A stretch of DNA of 64,000 bases from Microbacteriaceae bacterium. Its GTDB lineage: Bacteria; Actinomycetota; Actinomycetes; Actinomycetales; Microbacteriaceae. Below, in pieces: positions 50,780 to 59,914 of the stretch. A program made the position numbers and the translations under genes. Every line of letters starts with the position of its first letter. The stretch's first letter is position 1. Location of the stretch: positions 1 to 64,000 of the forward strand of contig WQZN01000010.1 in assembly GCA_009780695.1 (NCBI GenBank), read 5' to 3'. The notes under the pieces are model-generated. The model did not search any database. It was not told where the DNA came from and worked only from the letters and a program-made list of their open reading frames with translations.

Positions 50780-52552
50780 TCAGCGCTCGGCGACGAGACG
50801 GTCGACGGCATCGGCCAGCGCGACGGTCTCGCGCTCACCGGTGCGGCGGTTCCAGAGCTCGACCTGACCCTCGGCGGCGCCACGGCCCACGACGAGCACA
50901 CGGGGCACGCCGATGAGCTCGGCGTCGCCGAACTTCACACCGGGGCTCACCTTCGGGCGATCGTCGAAGAGGATGTCGAGGCCCGCGGCCTCGAGCTGGG
51001 CGATGACATCCTCGGCGACGGTGTAGGCGATCTCGTCCTTGCCGGTCGCGACGACGTGCACGTCGAACGGCGCGATCGTCTCGGGCCAGATCAGGCCCTT
51101 CTCGTCGTTGTTCTCCTCGGCGATGATCGCGAGGATGCGCGTCACGCCGATGCCGTACGAGCCCATCGTGACCGTGACGAGCTTGCCGTTCTCGTCGAGC
51201 ACCTTGAGACCGAGGGTCTCGGCGAAGAACTTGCCCAGCTGGAAGACGTGGCCGATCTCCATGCCGCGCTCGAGCGTGACGGGGCCCGAGCCGTCGGGAG
51301 CCGGGTCGCCCGGCTGCACCTCGGCCACCTCGACGATGCCGTCGACGGCGAAGTCACGGCCGGCGACGAGGCCGAGCACGTGCTTGCCTTCGATGTTCGC
51401 GCCGGTGAGCCAACCCGAGCCGTCGGAGACCCGCGGGTCGACGAGATAGCGGATGCCCGTGCTCGACTCCTCGCCGAGCACGGCGCCCGCGGCCGACCAC
51501 GGGCCGATGTAGCCCTTGACCAGGCCGGGGTTCTTCGCGAAGTCGGCCTCGGTCGCGGGCTCGACCTCGGCGGGCGCGAAGGCGACCTCGGCGCGCTTCA
51601 TGTCGACCTCGCGGTCGCCGGGAACACCGACGACCACGACCTCACGGCCGCCCTCGGGGTGGGTCAGCGCGAGCACGACGTTCTTCAGCGTGTCCGCCGC
51701 TGTCCAGGAGCGGCCGTCCGGGCGGGGGTGATTCGCGTTCGCGATCGCGACGAGCGTCTCGATCGTGGGCGTGTTCGGAGTGTCGACGACCTCCTGCGGC
51801 GTCAGCCCGTCGTATGAGCGGGGCGCGCGCGGCTGCGTGGTGAACGCCTCGACGTTCGCGGCGTAGCCGCCGGCCGACTGTACGAAGGTGTCCTCGCCGA
51901 CGGGGGTCGGGTGCAGGAACTCCTCGGAGCGGGCACCGCCCATCAGGCCGTTGTCGGCCTGGACGATCACGTACGACAGGCCGAGGCGCTGGAAGATGCG
52001 CTCGTAGGCGGCGCGCTGCTTCTCGTAGGAGACGTCGAGCCCGGCATCCGTGTAGTCGAAGGTGTATGCGTCCTTCATGGTGAACTCGCGACCGCGCAGC
52101 AGGCCGGCGCGAGGGCGCGCCTCGTCGCGGTATTTGTCCTGGATCTGGTAGATCGCGAGGGGCAGGTCCTTGTAGGACGAGTAGAGGTCCTTCACGAGCA
52201 GCGTGAACATCTCCTCGTGGGTGGGCGCGAGCAGGTAGTCGGCGCCCTTGCGGTCCTTCATGCGGAAGATGCCGTCGCCGTACTTCTCCCACCGGCCGCT
52301 CGCCTCGTAGGGCTCGCGCGGCAGCAGCGCCGGGAAGTGCACCTCGTGCGCGCCGGCGGCCGCCATCTCCTCACGGATGACGCCCTCGATCTTCGCCTTC
52401 ACGCGCAGACCCAGCGGCAGCCACGCGAAGATGCCCGGCGCGTTGCGCCGGATGTAGCCGGCGCGGACGAGCAGCTTGTGGCTCGTCACCTCCGCGTCGG
52501 AGGGGTCTTCGCGCAGCGTGCGCAGGAAGTAGTTCGAGAGACGAGTCACCAC
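50780..52552 (-). CDS. proS: Prolyl-tRNA synthetase, bacterial type
   Basis: A 590-residue class II synthetase charging tRNA-Pro. Motif 1 lies near the N-terminus ([23 protein letters not shown]), motif 2 includes [23 protein letters not shown], and motif 3 is [12 protein letters not shown] near 445. A large insertion (about residues 225-400) is the editing domain of the bacterial form. Two GTG codons begin the frame (52552 or 52549). It is divergent from the toxin-antitoxin operon. Confidence 0.96.
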   Translation of the reverse strand: MVTRLSNYFLRTLREDPSDAEVTSHKLLVRAGYIRRNAPGIFAWLPLGLRVKAKIEGVIREEMAAAGAHEVHFPALLPREPYEASGRWEKYGDGIFRMKDRKGADYLLAPTHEEMFTLLVKDLYSSYKDLPLAIYQIQDKYRDEARPRAGLLRGREFTMKDAYTFDYTDAGLDVSYEKQRAAYERIFQRLGLSYVIVQADNGLMGGARSEEFLHPTPVGEDTFVQSAGGYAANVEAFTTQPRAPRSYDGLTPQEVVDTPNTPTIETLVAIANANHPRPDGRSWTAADTLKNVVLALTHPEGGREVVVVGVPGDREVDMKRAEVAFAPAEVEPATEADFAKNPGLVKGYIGPWSAAGAVLGEESSTGIRYLVDPRVSDGSGWLTGANIEGKHVLGLVAGRDFAVDGIVEVAEVQPGDPAPDGSGPVTLERGMEIGHVFQLGKFFAETLGLKVLDENGKLVTVTMGSYGIGVTRILAIIAEENNDEKGLIWPETIAPFDVHVVATGKDEIAYTVAEDVIAQLEAAGLDILFDDRPKVSPGVKFGDAELIGVPRVLVVGRGAAEGQVELWNRRTGERETVALADAVDRLVAER

Positions 52553-52583
52553 GGGTCAAGTTTTCCACAATCCGAATCCAGGC

Positions 52584-52612
52584 TTGACTGGTATCAGTCG
52601 CGATACCATAGC
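52584..52612 (+). promoter_or_regulatory. Toxin-antitoxin promoter with palindromic operator
   Basis: TTGACT (52584-52589) and CATAGC (52607-52612) are 17 bases apart. TGGTATC-AGTCGC-GATACCA (52589-52608) is a perfect inverted repeat within them, a likely site for autorepression by the RHH antitoxin. The start point would fall at or just past the ATG at 52616; a second Met at 52622 is in frame. Confidence 0.6.
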
Positions 52613-52615
52613 GTC

Positions 52616-52822
52616 ATGGCCATGACGCTTCGACTGACGGACGACGAGACCGAGGCACTGCGGCTCAGGGCAGAGCGAGAAAAGCGCTCGATGCAGGAAG
52701 TGGCGCGCGAAGCGATCCGCAACTACATCGAGACGACGAGTAAGCGCGAACTGATCGACTCCGTGCTGGACACCGAACTTCCTCGCTATGCCGAGGCTCT
52801 CGAACGCCTGGCGCACACGTGA
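52616..52822 (+). CDS. Ribbon-helix-helix antitoxin
   Basis: A 68-residue antitoxin. MTLRLTDDETEALRLRAEREKRSMQEVAREAIRNYI fits a CopG/RHH fold, here shown only by its segments MTLRLTDDETEAL and MQEVAREAIRNYI. The C-terminus (RELIDSVLDTELPRYAEAL) probably binds the toxin. It overlaps the toxin gene by four bases (GTGA). Base composition is lower in GC than the surroundings, suggesting acquisition. Confidence 0.85.
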   Translation: MAMTLRLTDDETEALRLRAEREKRSMQEVAREAIRNYIETTSKRELIDSVLDTELPRYAEALERLAHT

Positions 52823-53199
52823 TCTATCTCGACGTCGATGACCTGCTCCACATCGGCGAGCGGCTGTTCGGCGGCGCGCCGATGGTCCGCGACCTGGGGC
52901 TGCTCGAGGCAGCCTGCGCCAGGCCTCAGGCCAGCTATGGCGGCGTCGAGCTGTATTCAACGGTCGGAGCGAAAGCCGCCGCATTGATGCACTCGATCGC
53001 CAAGAATCACGCTCTCGTCGACGGCAACAAGCGGCTCGCGACCACGGCGATGATCGTGTTCCTGGGCATCAACGGTTTCGATCTGACGCTCGACAACGAT
53101 GAGCTGTATGCCTTCGCCCTCGATGTCGCAAGCGGTGAAGTCGACGACGTCGAATCGATCACCCGAGAGATCGAGACCCACATCAAGCATCGCCGGTAG
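52819..53199 (+). CDS. Doc/Fic-family toxin
   Basis: A 126-residue Doc-like toxin. The Fic motif reads HALVDGNKRLATTA near residue 62, compared with HxFxDANKR in phage P1 Doc, which phosphorylates EF-Tu. The N-terminal YLDVDDLLHIGERL and LLEAACARPQASYGG are typical Doc features. It starts with GTG inside the antitoxin stop. Activity and target are inferred from the family. Confidence 0.9.
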   Translation: MIYLDVDDLLHIGERLFGGAPMVRDLGLLEAACARPQASYGGVELYSTVGAKAAALMHSIAKNHALVDGNKRLATTAMIVFLGINGFDLTLDNDELYAFALDVASGEVDDVESITREIETHIKHRR

Positions 53200-53208
53200 C
53201 CTCGGCAC

Positions 53209-54636
53209 ATGGCGCGACGCAGCACCCGGCTCTCCCCCTCGGCGGCCCAGAGCGAACTGGCCGAGGCGCTGACGGCGCTGCGCACCGAGCTGGGCGTGCC
53301 GAGCACGTACCCGGCGGATGCCGAGGCGCAGGCGCGCGAGGCATCCGTTGCCCCGCTCGGCGAGCTGCCCGATCTGACCGCGCTCGAGTTCCTGACGATC
53401 GACCCGGCCGGCTCGACCGACCTCGACCAGGCCATGCACCTCGCGGCGCACGACGGCGGGTTCACGGTGCACTACGCGATCGCCGACGTGCCGTTCTTCG
53501 TCGCGCCGGGCGGCGCACTCGACGCCGAGACGCGTCGGCGCGGGCAGACGTTGTACGCCCCGGACGGGCGCATTCCGCTGCACCCGACCGTGATCTCTGA
53601 GGGCGCGGGCTCGCTGCTGCCCGGCGAGGTGCGGCGCGCCTTCGTGTGGGCCTTCGAGCTGTCTCTCGAAGGGGCCGTGCTCGCGACATCCCTCACCCGC
53701 GCGCTCGTGAAATCGCGGCGGCAGTGGAGCTATGACGAGGCGCAGGCGGCGATCGACGGCGGGACCGCGCCGGATGCCCTCGCACCGCTGCCCGCGATCG
53801 CCGCCGCGCTCCTCGCGCAGGAGGCCGCGCGCGGCGGCGCCTCGCTCAACACCCCCGACGAAGAGGTCGCGCTGACGCCCGAGGGCTATGGCATCGAGCG
53901 GCGCGTGCCGCTGCCGATCGAGGACTGGAATGCCCAGCTCTCGCTGCTCACGGGCATGGCCGCGGCGAAGATCATGCTGGGCGGCGGGGTCGGCGTGCTG
54001 CGCACGATGCCCGCGGCGGATGCCTCGGCCGTGGCCGCGTTCCGCGCCCGCACCGAGCTGCTCGGCCTGCCCTGGGCCGAGGGCGTCGAGTACGGCGAGT
54101 ATCTGCGCACGCTCGACCGCTCGGCGCCCAAGGCGCTCGCGGTGCTGCAGGCCGCGACCTCGCTGTTCCGCGGCGCGGGCTACGAGGCCTTCGACGGCGC
54201 GCCCCCGAAGCAGTCGGTGCAGGCCGCGCTCGCGGCGCCGTATGCGCATGTGACCGCTCCCCTGCGCCGGCTCGTCGACCGCTGGGGCCTCGTCGTGTGC
54301 GAGGCGCTCGTGACTCGGCAGCCCGTTCCGCAATGGGCGCGCGACTCGCTCGCCGAGCTGCCGCACATCATGGCGTCGACCTCGTCGCTTTCCGGGCGGC
54401 TGGATGCCGGGGCGCTCGACCGGGTCGAGGCCGCCGTGCTCTCGGGCCGGGTCGGGGACGTGTTCGACGCGGTCGTAGTGGCGCAGAACCACACGCGCAC
54501 GCGCATCCAGCTCGCGGAGCCGGCGGCCCTGGCATCCGTCGAGGGCCTCGTCGGCTCGCCCGGCGACACGCTGCGCGTGCGGCTCGTCTCGGCCGTCATC
54601 GCGACGGGGGTGCTGGTGTTCGAGGTGGCGGGCTGA
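53209..54636 (+). CDS. RNB-domain ribonuclease
   Basis: A 475-residue RNase II/R-type exoribonuclease reduced to its RNB core. TIDPAGSTDLDQAMHL near residue 63 holds the metal-binding aspartates, and YAHVTAPLRRLVDRW near 345 is the conserved RNB substrate-binding segment. There are no clear cold-shock or S1 domains, so RNA recruitment must differ from RNase R. This short form is common in actinobacteria. It starts nine bases after the toxin gene and may share its transcript. Confidence 0.9.
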   Translation: MARRSTRLSPSAAQSELAEALTALRTELGVPSTYPADAEAQAREASVAPLGELPDLTALEFLTIDPAGSTDLDQAMHLAAHDGGFTVHYAIADVPFFVAPGGALDAETRRRGQTLYAPDGRIPLHPTVISEGAGSLLPGEVRRAFVWAFELSLEGAVLATSLTRALVKSRRQWSYDEAQAAIDGGTAPDALAPLPAIAAALLAQEAARGGASLNTPDEEVALTPEGYGIERRVPLPIEDWNAQLSLLTGMAAAKIMLGGGVGVLRTMPAADASAVAAFRARTELLGLPWAEGVEYGEYLRTLDRSAPKALAVLQAATSLFRGAGYEAFDGAPPKQSVQAALAAPYAHVTAPLRRLVDRWGLVVCEALVTRQPVPQWARDSLAELPHIMASTSSLSGRLDAGALDRVEAAVLSGRVGDVFDAVVVAQNHTRTRIQLAEPAALASVEGLVGSPGDTLRVRLVSAVIATGVLVFEVAG

Positions 54637-54664
54637 GGGGTCGCGCCGCCTCGCCGCCGCCCGA

Positions 54665-54730
54665 TCACCGAGGGGTGCCGAAGACGGTGAATCCGCAGGC
54701 ATACGCACGTTTCTGCCCCCCCCTCGGTGA
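54665..54730. terminator. Widely spaced inverted repeat after the RNB gene
   Basis: TCACCGAGGGG (54665-54675) and CCCCTCGGTGA (54720-54730) are exact 11-base complements separated by 44 bases, in the 133-base gap between the RNB and VOC genes. It may be a terminator or protein-binding site. Confidence 0.45.
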
Positions 54731-54769
54731 GGCTCGACGCACCCCTCGCGCGCGGCTAGCGTTTCGCCC

Positions 54770-55132
54770 ATGGCCGACTTCGCCGCACCGAATCTGCCCG
54801 CACGCGACTTCGCGGCGACCGAGGCGTTCTATGCACAGCTCGGGTTCCGGCGCGCCTTCCGCGACGAGACCTGGCTCGTGCTGCGGCGCGGCACGGCCCA
54901 GCTCGAGTTCTTCCCGGCTCCGGGGCTCGACCCCGCGACGCACGGCCATTCGTGCTCGCTTCGGGTCGCCGATCTGGACGCCCTGTGGGCGGCCGTGCAG
55001 GCGACCGGCGTTCCTGAGGAGCCGATGGGCTTCCCGTGGTCGGTGCCGCCCCGTCGCCAGCCCTGGGGGCAGCGAATGGCCGAGCTCATCGACCCCGACG
55101 GCACCCTCGTGCACCTGATCGAAGAGGGCTGA
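54770..55132 (+). CDS. VOC-family protein, bleomycin-resistance type
   Basis: A 120-residue single-domain glyoxalase/bleomycin-resistance fold. PNLPARDFAATEAFYAQLGF opens it, LRRGTAQLEFF and GHSCSLRVADLDALW follow, and MAELIDPDGTLVHLIEE closes it. The pattern is that of antibiotic-binding Ble proteins, but metal-dependent VOC enzymes are an alternative. No resistance phenotype can be claimed. Confidence 0.85.
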   Translation: MADFAAPNLPARDFAATEAFYAQLGFRRAFRDETWLVLRRGTAQLEFFPAPGLDPATHGHSCSLRVADLDALWAAVQATGVPEEPMGFPWSVPPRRQPWGQRMAELIDPDGTLVHLIEEG

Positions 55133-55235
55133 GCGCGGCTGCTCGCCACAGGCGACGGGCTCTCGCGCGAAGTGCCACGAGGGTGCAGCACGGGCTGGTT
55201 GCCGCGCGAGGGGGCAGCCCGAACTGACACTTCGG

Positions 55236-55279
55236 GGGTCTAGCGAGTCGGGGTCTAGCGGGTCGGGGGTCTAGCTGAG
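55236..55279. repeat. Three tandem GGGTCTAGC repeats
   Basis: GGGTCTAGCGAGTC, GGGTCTAGCGGGTC and GGGTCTAGCTGAG occur at 55236, 55251 and 55267 with a 15-16-base period. Each contains the rare tetramer CTAG. They lie in the 184-base gap before the ispG stop; no gene is seen in that gap. Confidence 0.7.
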
Positions 55280-55316
55280 GCCTCGGGAGGGGGCCGGCGA
55301 CGGTCGCCGCCCGGGA

Positions 55317-56471
55317 CTAGTGGCCGACGGTCACCGTGGGGCCGCCGACCGGGGCCTCGTCGCCCATCGAGTCCGCGATGCGCTGCGCCTCGGCGATCAG
55401 CGTCTCGACGATCTCGGCCTCGGGCACCGTCTTGACGACCTCGCCCTTGACGAAGATCTGGCCCTTGCCGTTGCCCGACGCGACACCGAGGTCGGCCTCG
55501 CGGGCCTCGCCCGGCCCGTTCACGACGCAGCCCATGACGGCGACGCGCAGCGGCACGGTGACGTTCTTGAGCCCCTCGGTGACGTTCTCGGCGAGCGTGT
55601 AGACGTCGACCTGGGCGCGGCCGCACGACGGGCACGAGACGATCTCGAGCTTGCGCTCGCGCAGGTTCAGCGAGCGCAGGATCTGCAGCCCGACCTTGAC
55701 CTCCTCGACCGGCGGCGCGGACAGCGAGACGCGGATGGTGTCGCCGATGCCCTCGGAGAGCAGGATGCCGAACGCCGTCGCCGACTTGATCGTGCCCTGG
55801 AACGCCGGCCCGGCCTCGGTCACGCCGAGGTGGAGCGGCCAGTCGCCGCGCTCGGCGAGCTGGCGGTAGGCCTTGACCATGACGATCGGGTCGTTGTGCT
55901 TGACCGAGATCTTGAAGTCGTGGAAGTCGTGCTCCTCGAACAGCGAGGCCTCCCACACGGCGGACTCGACGAGCGCCTCGGCCGTCGGCTTGCCGTACTT
56001 CTGCAGCAGGCTCGGCTCGAGCGAGCCCGCGTTCACACCGATGCGCAGCGAGACGCCGGCGGCCTTCGCGCGCCGCGCGATCTCGCCGACCTGGTCGTCG
56101 AACTTGCGGATGTTGCCCGGGTTGACGCGCACGGCCGCGCAGCCCGCGTCGATCGCGGCGAAGACGTAGTTCGGCTGGAAGTGGATGTCGGCGATGACCG
56201 GGATCTGGCTCTTCTTCGCGATGATCGGCAGCGCCTCGGCGTCGTCGCGGCTCGGCACGGCGACGCGCACGATGTCGCAGCCGGATGCCGTGAGCTCGGC
56301 GATCTGCTGCAGGGTCGCGTTGATGTTCGTCGTCGGCGTGGTCGTCATGGACTGCACGCTGACGGGCGCGTCACCGCCGACGAGCACCTTGCCGACCTTG
56401 ATCTGGCGGGACTTGCGTCGAGGGGCGAGGACTTCGGGCGCCGCGGGCATGCCCAGATTGATTGCTGCCAC
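55317..56471 (-). CDS. ispG: 4-hydroxy-3-methylbut-2-enyl-diphosphate synthase
   Basis: A 384-residue 4Fe-4S enzyme of the MEP isoprenoid pathway, reducing MEcPP to [17 protein letters not shown] near residue 38 and VNPGNIRKF near 120 line the TIM barrel. The cluster cysteines are in [11 protein letters not shown] (near 285) and [13 protein letters not shown] (near 325). The start is GTG. In actinobacteria it normally follows the M50 protease gene; here a five-gene operon intervenes. Confidence 0.97.
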   Translation of the reverse strand: MAAINLGMPAAPEVLAPRRKSRQIKVGKVLVGGDAPVSVQSMTTTPTTNINATLQQIAELTASGCDIVRVAVPSRDDAEALPIIAKKSQIPVIADIHFQPNYVFAAIDAGCAAVRVNPGNIRKFDDQVGEIARRAKAAGVSLRIGVNAGSLEPSLLQKYGKPTAEALVESAVWEASLFEEHDFHDFKISVKHNDPIVMVKAYRQLAERGDWPLHLGVTEAGPAFQGTIKSATAFGILLSEGIGDTIRVSLSAPPVEEVKVGLQILRSLNLRERKLEIVSCPSCGRAQVDVYTLAENVTEGLKNVTVPLRVAVMGCVVNGPGEAREADLGVASGNGKGQIFVKGEVVKTVPEAEIVETLIAEAQRIADSMGDEAPVGGPTVTVGH

Positions 56472-56512
56472 GGATGTCAGTCTAGGGAGCCGCGTGCACG
56501 CAGCTCTGTGAA

Positions 56513-57571
56513 TCAGCCACCGGCCAGGTGCGCGTGCAGCGCCTCGTCGAACTCGGCGGGGTGGTCGAGCATCGGTCCGTGGCCCGCGCCGGCGATGAGC
56601 ACCTCGCGGAACGCTCCGCCGGCGTCGCGGTAGCGCTCGAGCACCTGCCGGGTCTGCGCGATCATCGGCTGCGGCGGCGCGACATCCTCACCCGGCCAGC
56701 CCGGGATCACCCCGGCCTTGCCGAGCATGTTCACGTCGAAGAACGTGGCGTCGCCGACGATCGCGTCGAGCTCGCCGTGCACCCACAGGATCGGCGGCTT
56801 CACCGCCAGCGCGTCGATGCCGCTCACGTCGAAGTACTGCGGCGCCATGGTGTTGAGCACCCCGCGTGTGCCGGCAGCGAAGCCGGGCCAGTTCGGCGAA
56901 GCGGCCCCGTCGCCCGGGTAGTTGTCGGTGCCGACCTTGGTGCTGAGCATCGAGGCGACCCAGACGTCCTCGTGGGCGTCCTGATGGCCCGGCGCGACGT
57001 AGGTCGCGCGATACACCTGGCGGGGCGAGCCAGGGGCCTCGTCGCTCGTGTCCCCCGCGGCGAGGCGGGCGACGAAGTCGGGGTTCGCTGCCTGGCCGCC
57101 GACACCGGCGTCGTCCGCCGTGAGACGGCGGCCCGCGGCATCCGTGCCCCCGAAGCCGTACGGCGAGACGGGCCCCACGAGCGTCGCCGACGCGACTGTC
57201 TCGGGCCGGTCGAGCAGCTGCTGCAGCACGACGCCGCCGCCCATGCTCCAGCCGACGAGGTGCACCGGGCCGAGCTCGAGAGCGTCGACGACGCTCCACA
57301 CGTCGTCGGCGAAGTCGCGCAGGCCGCGCGTCGCGTCGACGGGCAGCGTGTCGCTGTCGCCGAAGCCGCGCAGGTCGACCGCGATGGCGCGCACCGAGGC
57401 GGGCAGCCTGAGCATCGTCGGCTGCCAGAACAGGCTCGATGAGACGTTGCCGTGCACGAACACGACGGTCGCGGCGACACTGTCGGTCGCGGCCGGCCTC
57501 TCGAGCGTGCCTGCGGTCAGTCGCGGGGTCGTGACGCGGGCGGCGCGGATGCCGTCGAACACGGTCTTCAT
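56513..57571 (-). CDS. Alpha/beta-hydrolase, end of 3-hydroxybutyrate operon
   Basis: A 352-residue alpha/beta-hydrolase. [10 protein letters not shown] near residue 40 forms the oxyanion region, [12 protein letters not shown] is the nucleophile elbow, [10 protein letters not shown] carries the acid and [12 protein letters not shown] the histidine. A lid insert (about residues 140-240) has acidic and Gly-rich stretches. Its ATG overlaps the CoA-transferase B stop. The operon suggests a 3-hydroxybutyrate ester or oligomer as substrate, but this is inference. Confidence 0.85.
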   Translation of the reverse strand: MKTVFDGIRAARVTTPRLTAGTLERPAATDSVAATVVFVHGNVSSSLFWQPTMLRLPASVRAIAVDLRGFGDSDTLPVDATRGLRDFADDVWSVVDALELGPVHLVGWSMGGGVVLQQLLDRPETVASATLVGPVSPYGFGGTDAAGRRLTADDAGVGGQAANPDFVARLAAGDTSDEAPGSPRQVYRATYVAPGHQDAHEDVWVASMLSTKVGTDNYPGDGAASPNWPGFAAGTRGVLNTMAPQYFDVSGIDALAVKPPILWVHGELDAIVGDATFFDVNMLGKAGVIPGWPGEDVAPPQPMIAQTRQVLERYRDAGGAFREVLIAGAGHGPMLDHPAEFDEALHAHLAGG

Positions 57572-58215
57572 GCGAATGCTCCCTCGGGGAAGTGCAGCGG
57601 GGGTTCGGTGGCGGCGACGACCTCGTCGACCGTGGCACCGGGGGCGAGCTCGACCAGCTCGAGGCCCGCGGGCGTGACGTCGATCACCGCCAGATCGGTG
57701 ATGATGCGGTGCACGACGCGCCGCCCTGTGAGCGGCAGGCTGCACGTGTCGACGATCTTGGGGCTGCCGTCCTTGGCGACGTGCTCCATCAGCACGATGA
57801 CGCGGCGGGCGCCGTGCACGAGGTCCATCGCGCCGCCGGGGCCCTTCACCATCTTCCCGGGGATCATCCAGTTGGCGAGGTCGCCCGCCGCCGAGACCTG
57901 CATGGCCCCGAGCACGGCCGCATCGATCTTGCCGCCGCGGATCATGCCGAAGCTCGTCGCCGAGTCGAAGAACGCGGCCCCCGGCAGCACCGTGACGGTC
58001 TCCTTGCCGGCGTTGATCAGGTCGGGGTCGACGTCGGCCTCATCGGGGTACGGGCCCACGCCGAGGATGCCGTTCTCGGACTGCAGCACGACCGTCGTGC
58101 CGTCCGGCACGTAGTTCGGCACGAGAGTCGGCAGCCCGATGCCGAGGTTCACGTAGGCGCCGTCGGGCAGTTCGCGCGCGGCCCTGGCGGCCATCTGGTT
58201 CCTGGTCAGAGGCAT
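57568..58215 (-). CDS. scoB: CoA-transferase subunit B (3-oxoacid CoA-transferase)
   Basis: A 215-residue CoA-transferase beta subunit. The catalytic glutamate is in LQSENGILG near residue 45; [11 protein letters not shown] and [19 protein letters not shown] are family motifs. With subunit A it moves CoA from succinyl-CoA to acetoacetate. The 3-oxoadipate CoA-transferase (PcaJ) is the main alternative; the dehydrogenase in the operon favours acetoacetate. It begins five bases after scoA and overlaps the next gene. Confidence 0.9.
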   Translation of the reverse strand: MPLTRNQMAARAARELPDGAYVNLGIGLPTLVPNYVPDGTTVVLQSENGILGVGPYPDEADVDPDLINAGKETVTVLPGAAFFDSATSFGMIRGGKIDAAVLGAMQVSAAGDLANWMIPGKMVKGPGGAMDLVHGARRVIVLMEHVAKDGSPKIVDTCSLPLTGRRVVHRIITDLAVIDVTPAGLELVELAPGATVDEVVAATEPPLHFPEGAFA

Positions 58216-58220
58216 CCCGC

Positions 58221-58994
58221 CTACTCCTTCACGCTCACGGTGCGGCGCTCGATGCGCTTCTCGATGTCGGGGCCGACCACGACGATGCGGTCGACGTAGA
58301 CGCCGGGCAGGTGGATCGCGTCGGGGTCGAGCTCACCCGGCTCGACGAGCCGCTCGACCTGGGCGATGCACACGCGGCCGGCCATCGCCGCGGGCGGCGA
58401 GAAGTTGCGCGCGGCCTTGTTGAAGACCAGGTTGCCGTGGCGGTCGGCGACCTCGGCGTGCACGAGGGAGAAGTCGGTGCGGATGGCCTCTTCGAGCACG
58501 AACTCCTTCTCGACGCCGTCGACGTCGAAGCGCTGCACGGGCTTGGGCGGCGACGCGACGGCGACGGTCCCGTCGGGGCGGTAGCGGCGCGGCAGCCCGC
58601 CCTCGGCGACCTGGGTGCCGACGCCCGTCTGCGTGAAGAACGCCGCGATGCCACTGCCGCCGGCGCGCAGCTTCTCGGCCAGCGTGCCCTGCGGGGTCAG
58701 CTCGAGCTCGAGCTCGCCGGTCAGGAACTGGCGCTCGAACTCCTTGTTCTCGCCGACGTACGACGAGGTCATCTTGCGGATGCGGTGCGCCGCGAGCAGC
58801 AGGCCGAGGCCCCAGTCGTCGACGCCGCAGTTGTTGCTGACGACGCTGAGATCGCCGACACCGCTTTCGAGCAGCGCGTCGATGAGCTGCATCGGGATGC
58901 CGCACAGCCCGAAGCCGCCGACGGCGAGCGAGGCGCCGCTCGGGATGTCGGCGACCGCGGCGGCCGCGCTCGCGCAGGTCTTGTCGATGGTCAT
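58221..58994 (-). CDS. scoA: CoA-transferase subunit A (3-oxoacid CoA-transferase)
   Basis: A 257-residue alpha subunit. [20 protein letters not shown] near residue 20, [15 protein letters not shown] and [15 protein letters not shown] are the conserved segments. It partners with the downstream subunit B, five bases away. The start ATG overlaps the upstream hydrolase stop (ATGA), indicating tight coupling. Confidence 0.9.
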   Translation of the reverse strand: MTIDKTCASAAAAVADIPSGASLAVGGFGLCGIPMQLIDALLESGVGDLSVVSNNCGVDDWGLGLLLAAHRIRKMTSSYVGENKEFERQFLTGELELELTPQGTLAEKLRAGGSGIAAFFTQTGVGTQVAEGGLPRRYRPDGTVAVASPPKPVQRFDVDGVEKEFVLEEAIRTDFSLVHAEVADRHGNLVFNKAARNFSPPAAMAGRVCIAQVERLVEPGELDPDAIHLPGVYVDRIVVVGPDIEKRIERRTVSVKE

Positions 58995-59914
58995 TTCCCG
59001 TCCTTCGTCGCGGCCGGGGCGGCGTATGCCCCGGCGATGACCTCGCGCAGCCGCGCGGCGACCACGTCGGCGCCCGCATCCGCCATCACGATGCCGTAGT
59101 GGTTGACGCCCGGCACGTCGACGATGCGCAGGCCGGGCAGGAGGTCGGCGGATGCCTCGAGCACGCCGTCCGGGTAGAGCCCGGGCACCTCGTCGAGCAG
59201 CCCGCGCGGTGCGCGCAGGAAGAGCGACGGCACGTCGATCGAGGCGAGGGCCTCGCGGTAGCCGCCGCTGCCGTCCTGCTGCACGATGTTCGTCGCGATC
59301 GCCGCGAGGCGCGATGACGGCCGGAAGCCGCCCTCGACCTCGTCGAGGTCGTAGTCGACGTAGGCGGCGACGGCGTCGTTCCAGCCGTCGACGAAGGCGG
59401 GGTGGGCGCGCCAGAACCGCGCGTACTCCTCACGCGAGGGGTAGACCCGGCTGAGGCGGTCGCCGGCCGGGCCGAGCAGCAGCGCCGGGACGTCCTCGGG
59501 CGGCACGCCCTCGGGGATGCGGAACGGCAGCGGCAGCCCGCCGTCGACCAGCACGAGCGCGCGAGTGCGGTCGGGGTGCCGCGCGGCGAACCAGCCCGCC
59601 ACGAAGCCGCCCATCGAGTGCCCGGCGATGACGGCCGACTCGACGCCGAAGGCGTCCATCATGCGCGCGACGTCGTCGGCGTGGTCGGCCATCGCCCAGG
59701 GCGGCGGCAGCTCGTTGCTGCGGCCGCGGCCCCGCAGGTCGGGGGCGAGCACCCGCGTCTCGGGCAGCCGCTCGGCGATGAGGGGCCACTCGAGGTGCGA
59801 GGCCGTGATGCCGTGGATCGCGACGAGCGTCGTCGGGGCATCCGCCGGCCCCCACGCCCCGCCGGCCAGCGCGCCGCCCGTGACGGGCACGCGGAAGGTC
59901 GAGTACTCGCTCAT
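58991..59914 (-). CDS. Alpha/beta-hydrolase, second gene of 3-hydroxybutyrate operon
   Basis: A 307-residue hydrolase. HGITASHLEWPLIAERL near residue 34, GHSMGGFVAGWF near 98 as the nucleophile elbow, and VNHYGIVMAD near 280 with the likely histidine. Unlike the last gene of the operon it has a short lid. Related sequences include enol-lactonases (PcaD-like) and esterases. Position between the dehydrogenase and CoA transferase suggests hydrolysis of a 3-hydroxybutyrate precursor. Confidence 0.85.
   Translation of the reverse strand: MSEYSTFRVPVTGGALAGGAWGPADAPTTLVAIHGITASHLEWPLIAERLPETRVLAPDLRGRGRSNELPPPWAMADHADDVARMMDAFGVESAVIAGHSMGGFVAGWFAARHPDRTRALVLVDGGLPLPFRIPEGVPPEDVPALLLGPAGDRLSRVYPSREEYARFWRAHPAFVDGWNDAVAAYVDYDLDEVEGGFRPSSRLAAIATNIVQQDGSGGYREALASIDVPSLFLRAPRGLLDEVPGLYPDGVLEASADLLPGLRIVDVPGVNHYGIVMADAGADVVAARLREVIAGAYAAPAATKDGK

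Noticed and set aside
54770-55132. Antibiotic resistance gene
   Set aside because: The fold fits bleomycin-binding proteins, but sequence alone cannot show resistance and the neighbours give no support.
57568-58994. 3-oxoadipate CoA-transferase (pcaIJ) of the beta-ketoadipate pathway
   Set aside because: No pca ring-cleavage genes are present and the operon is headed by a clear 3-hydroxybutyrate dehydrogenase, so the acetoacetate enzyme is preferred, though not proven.
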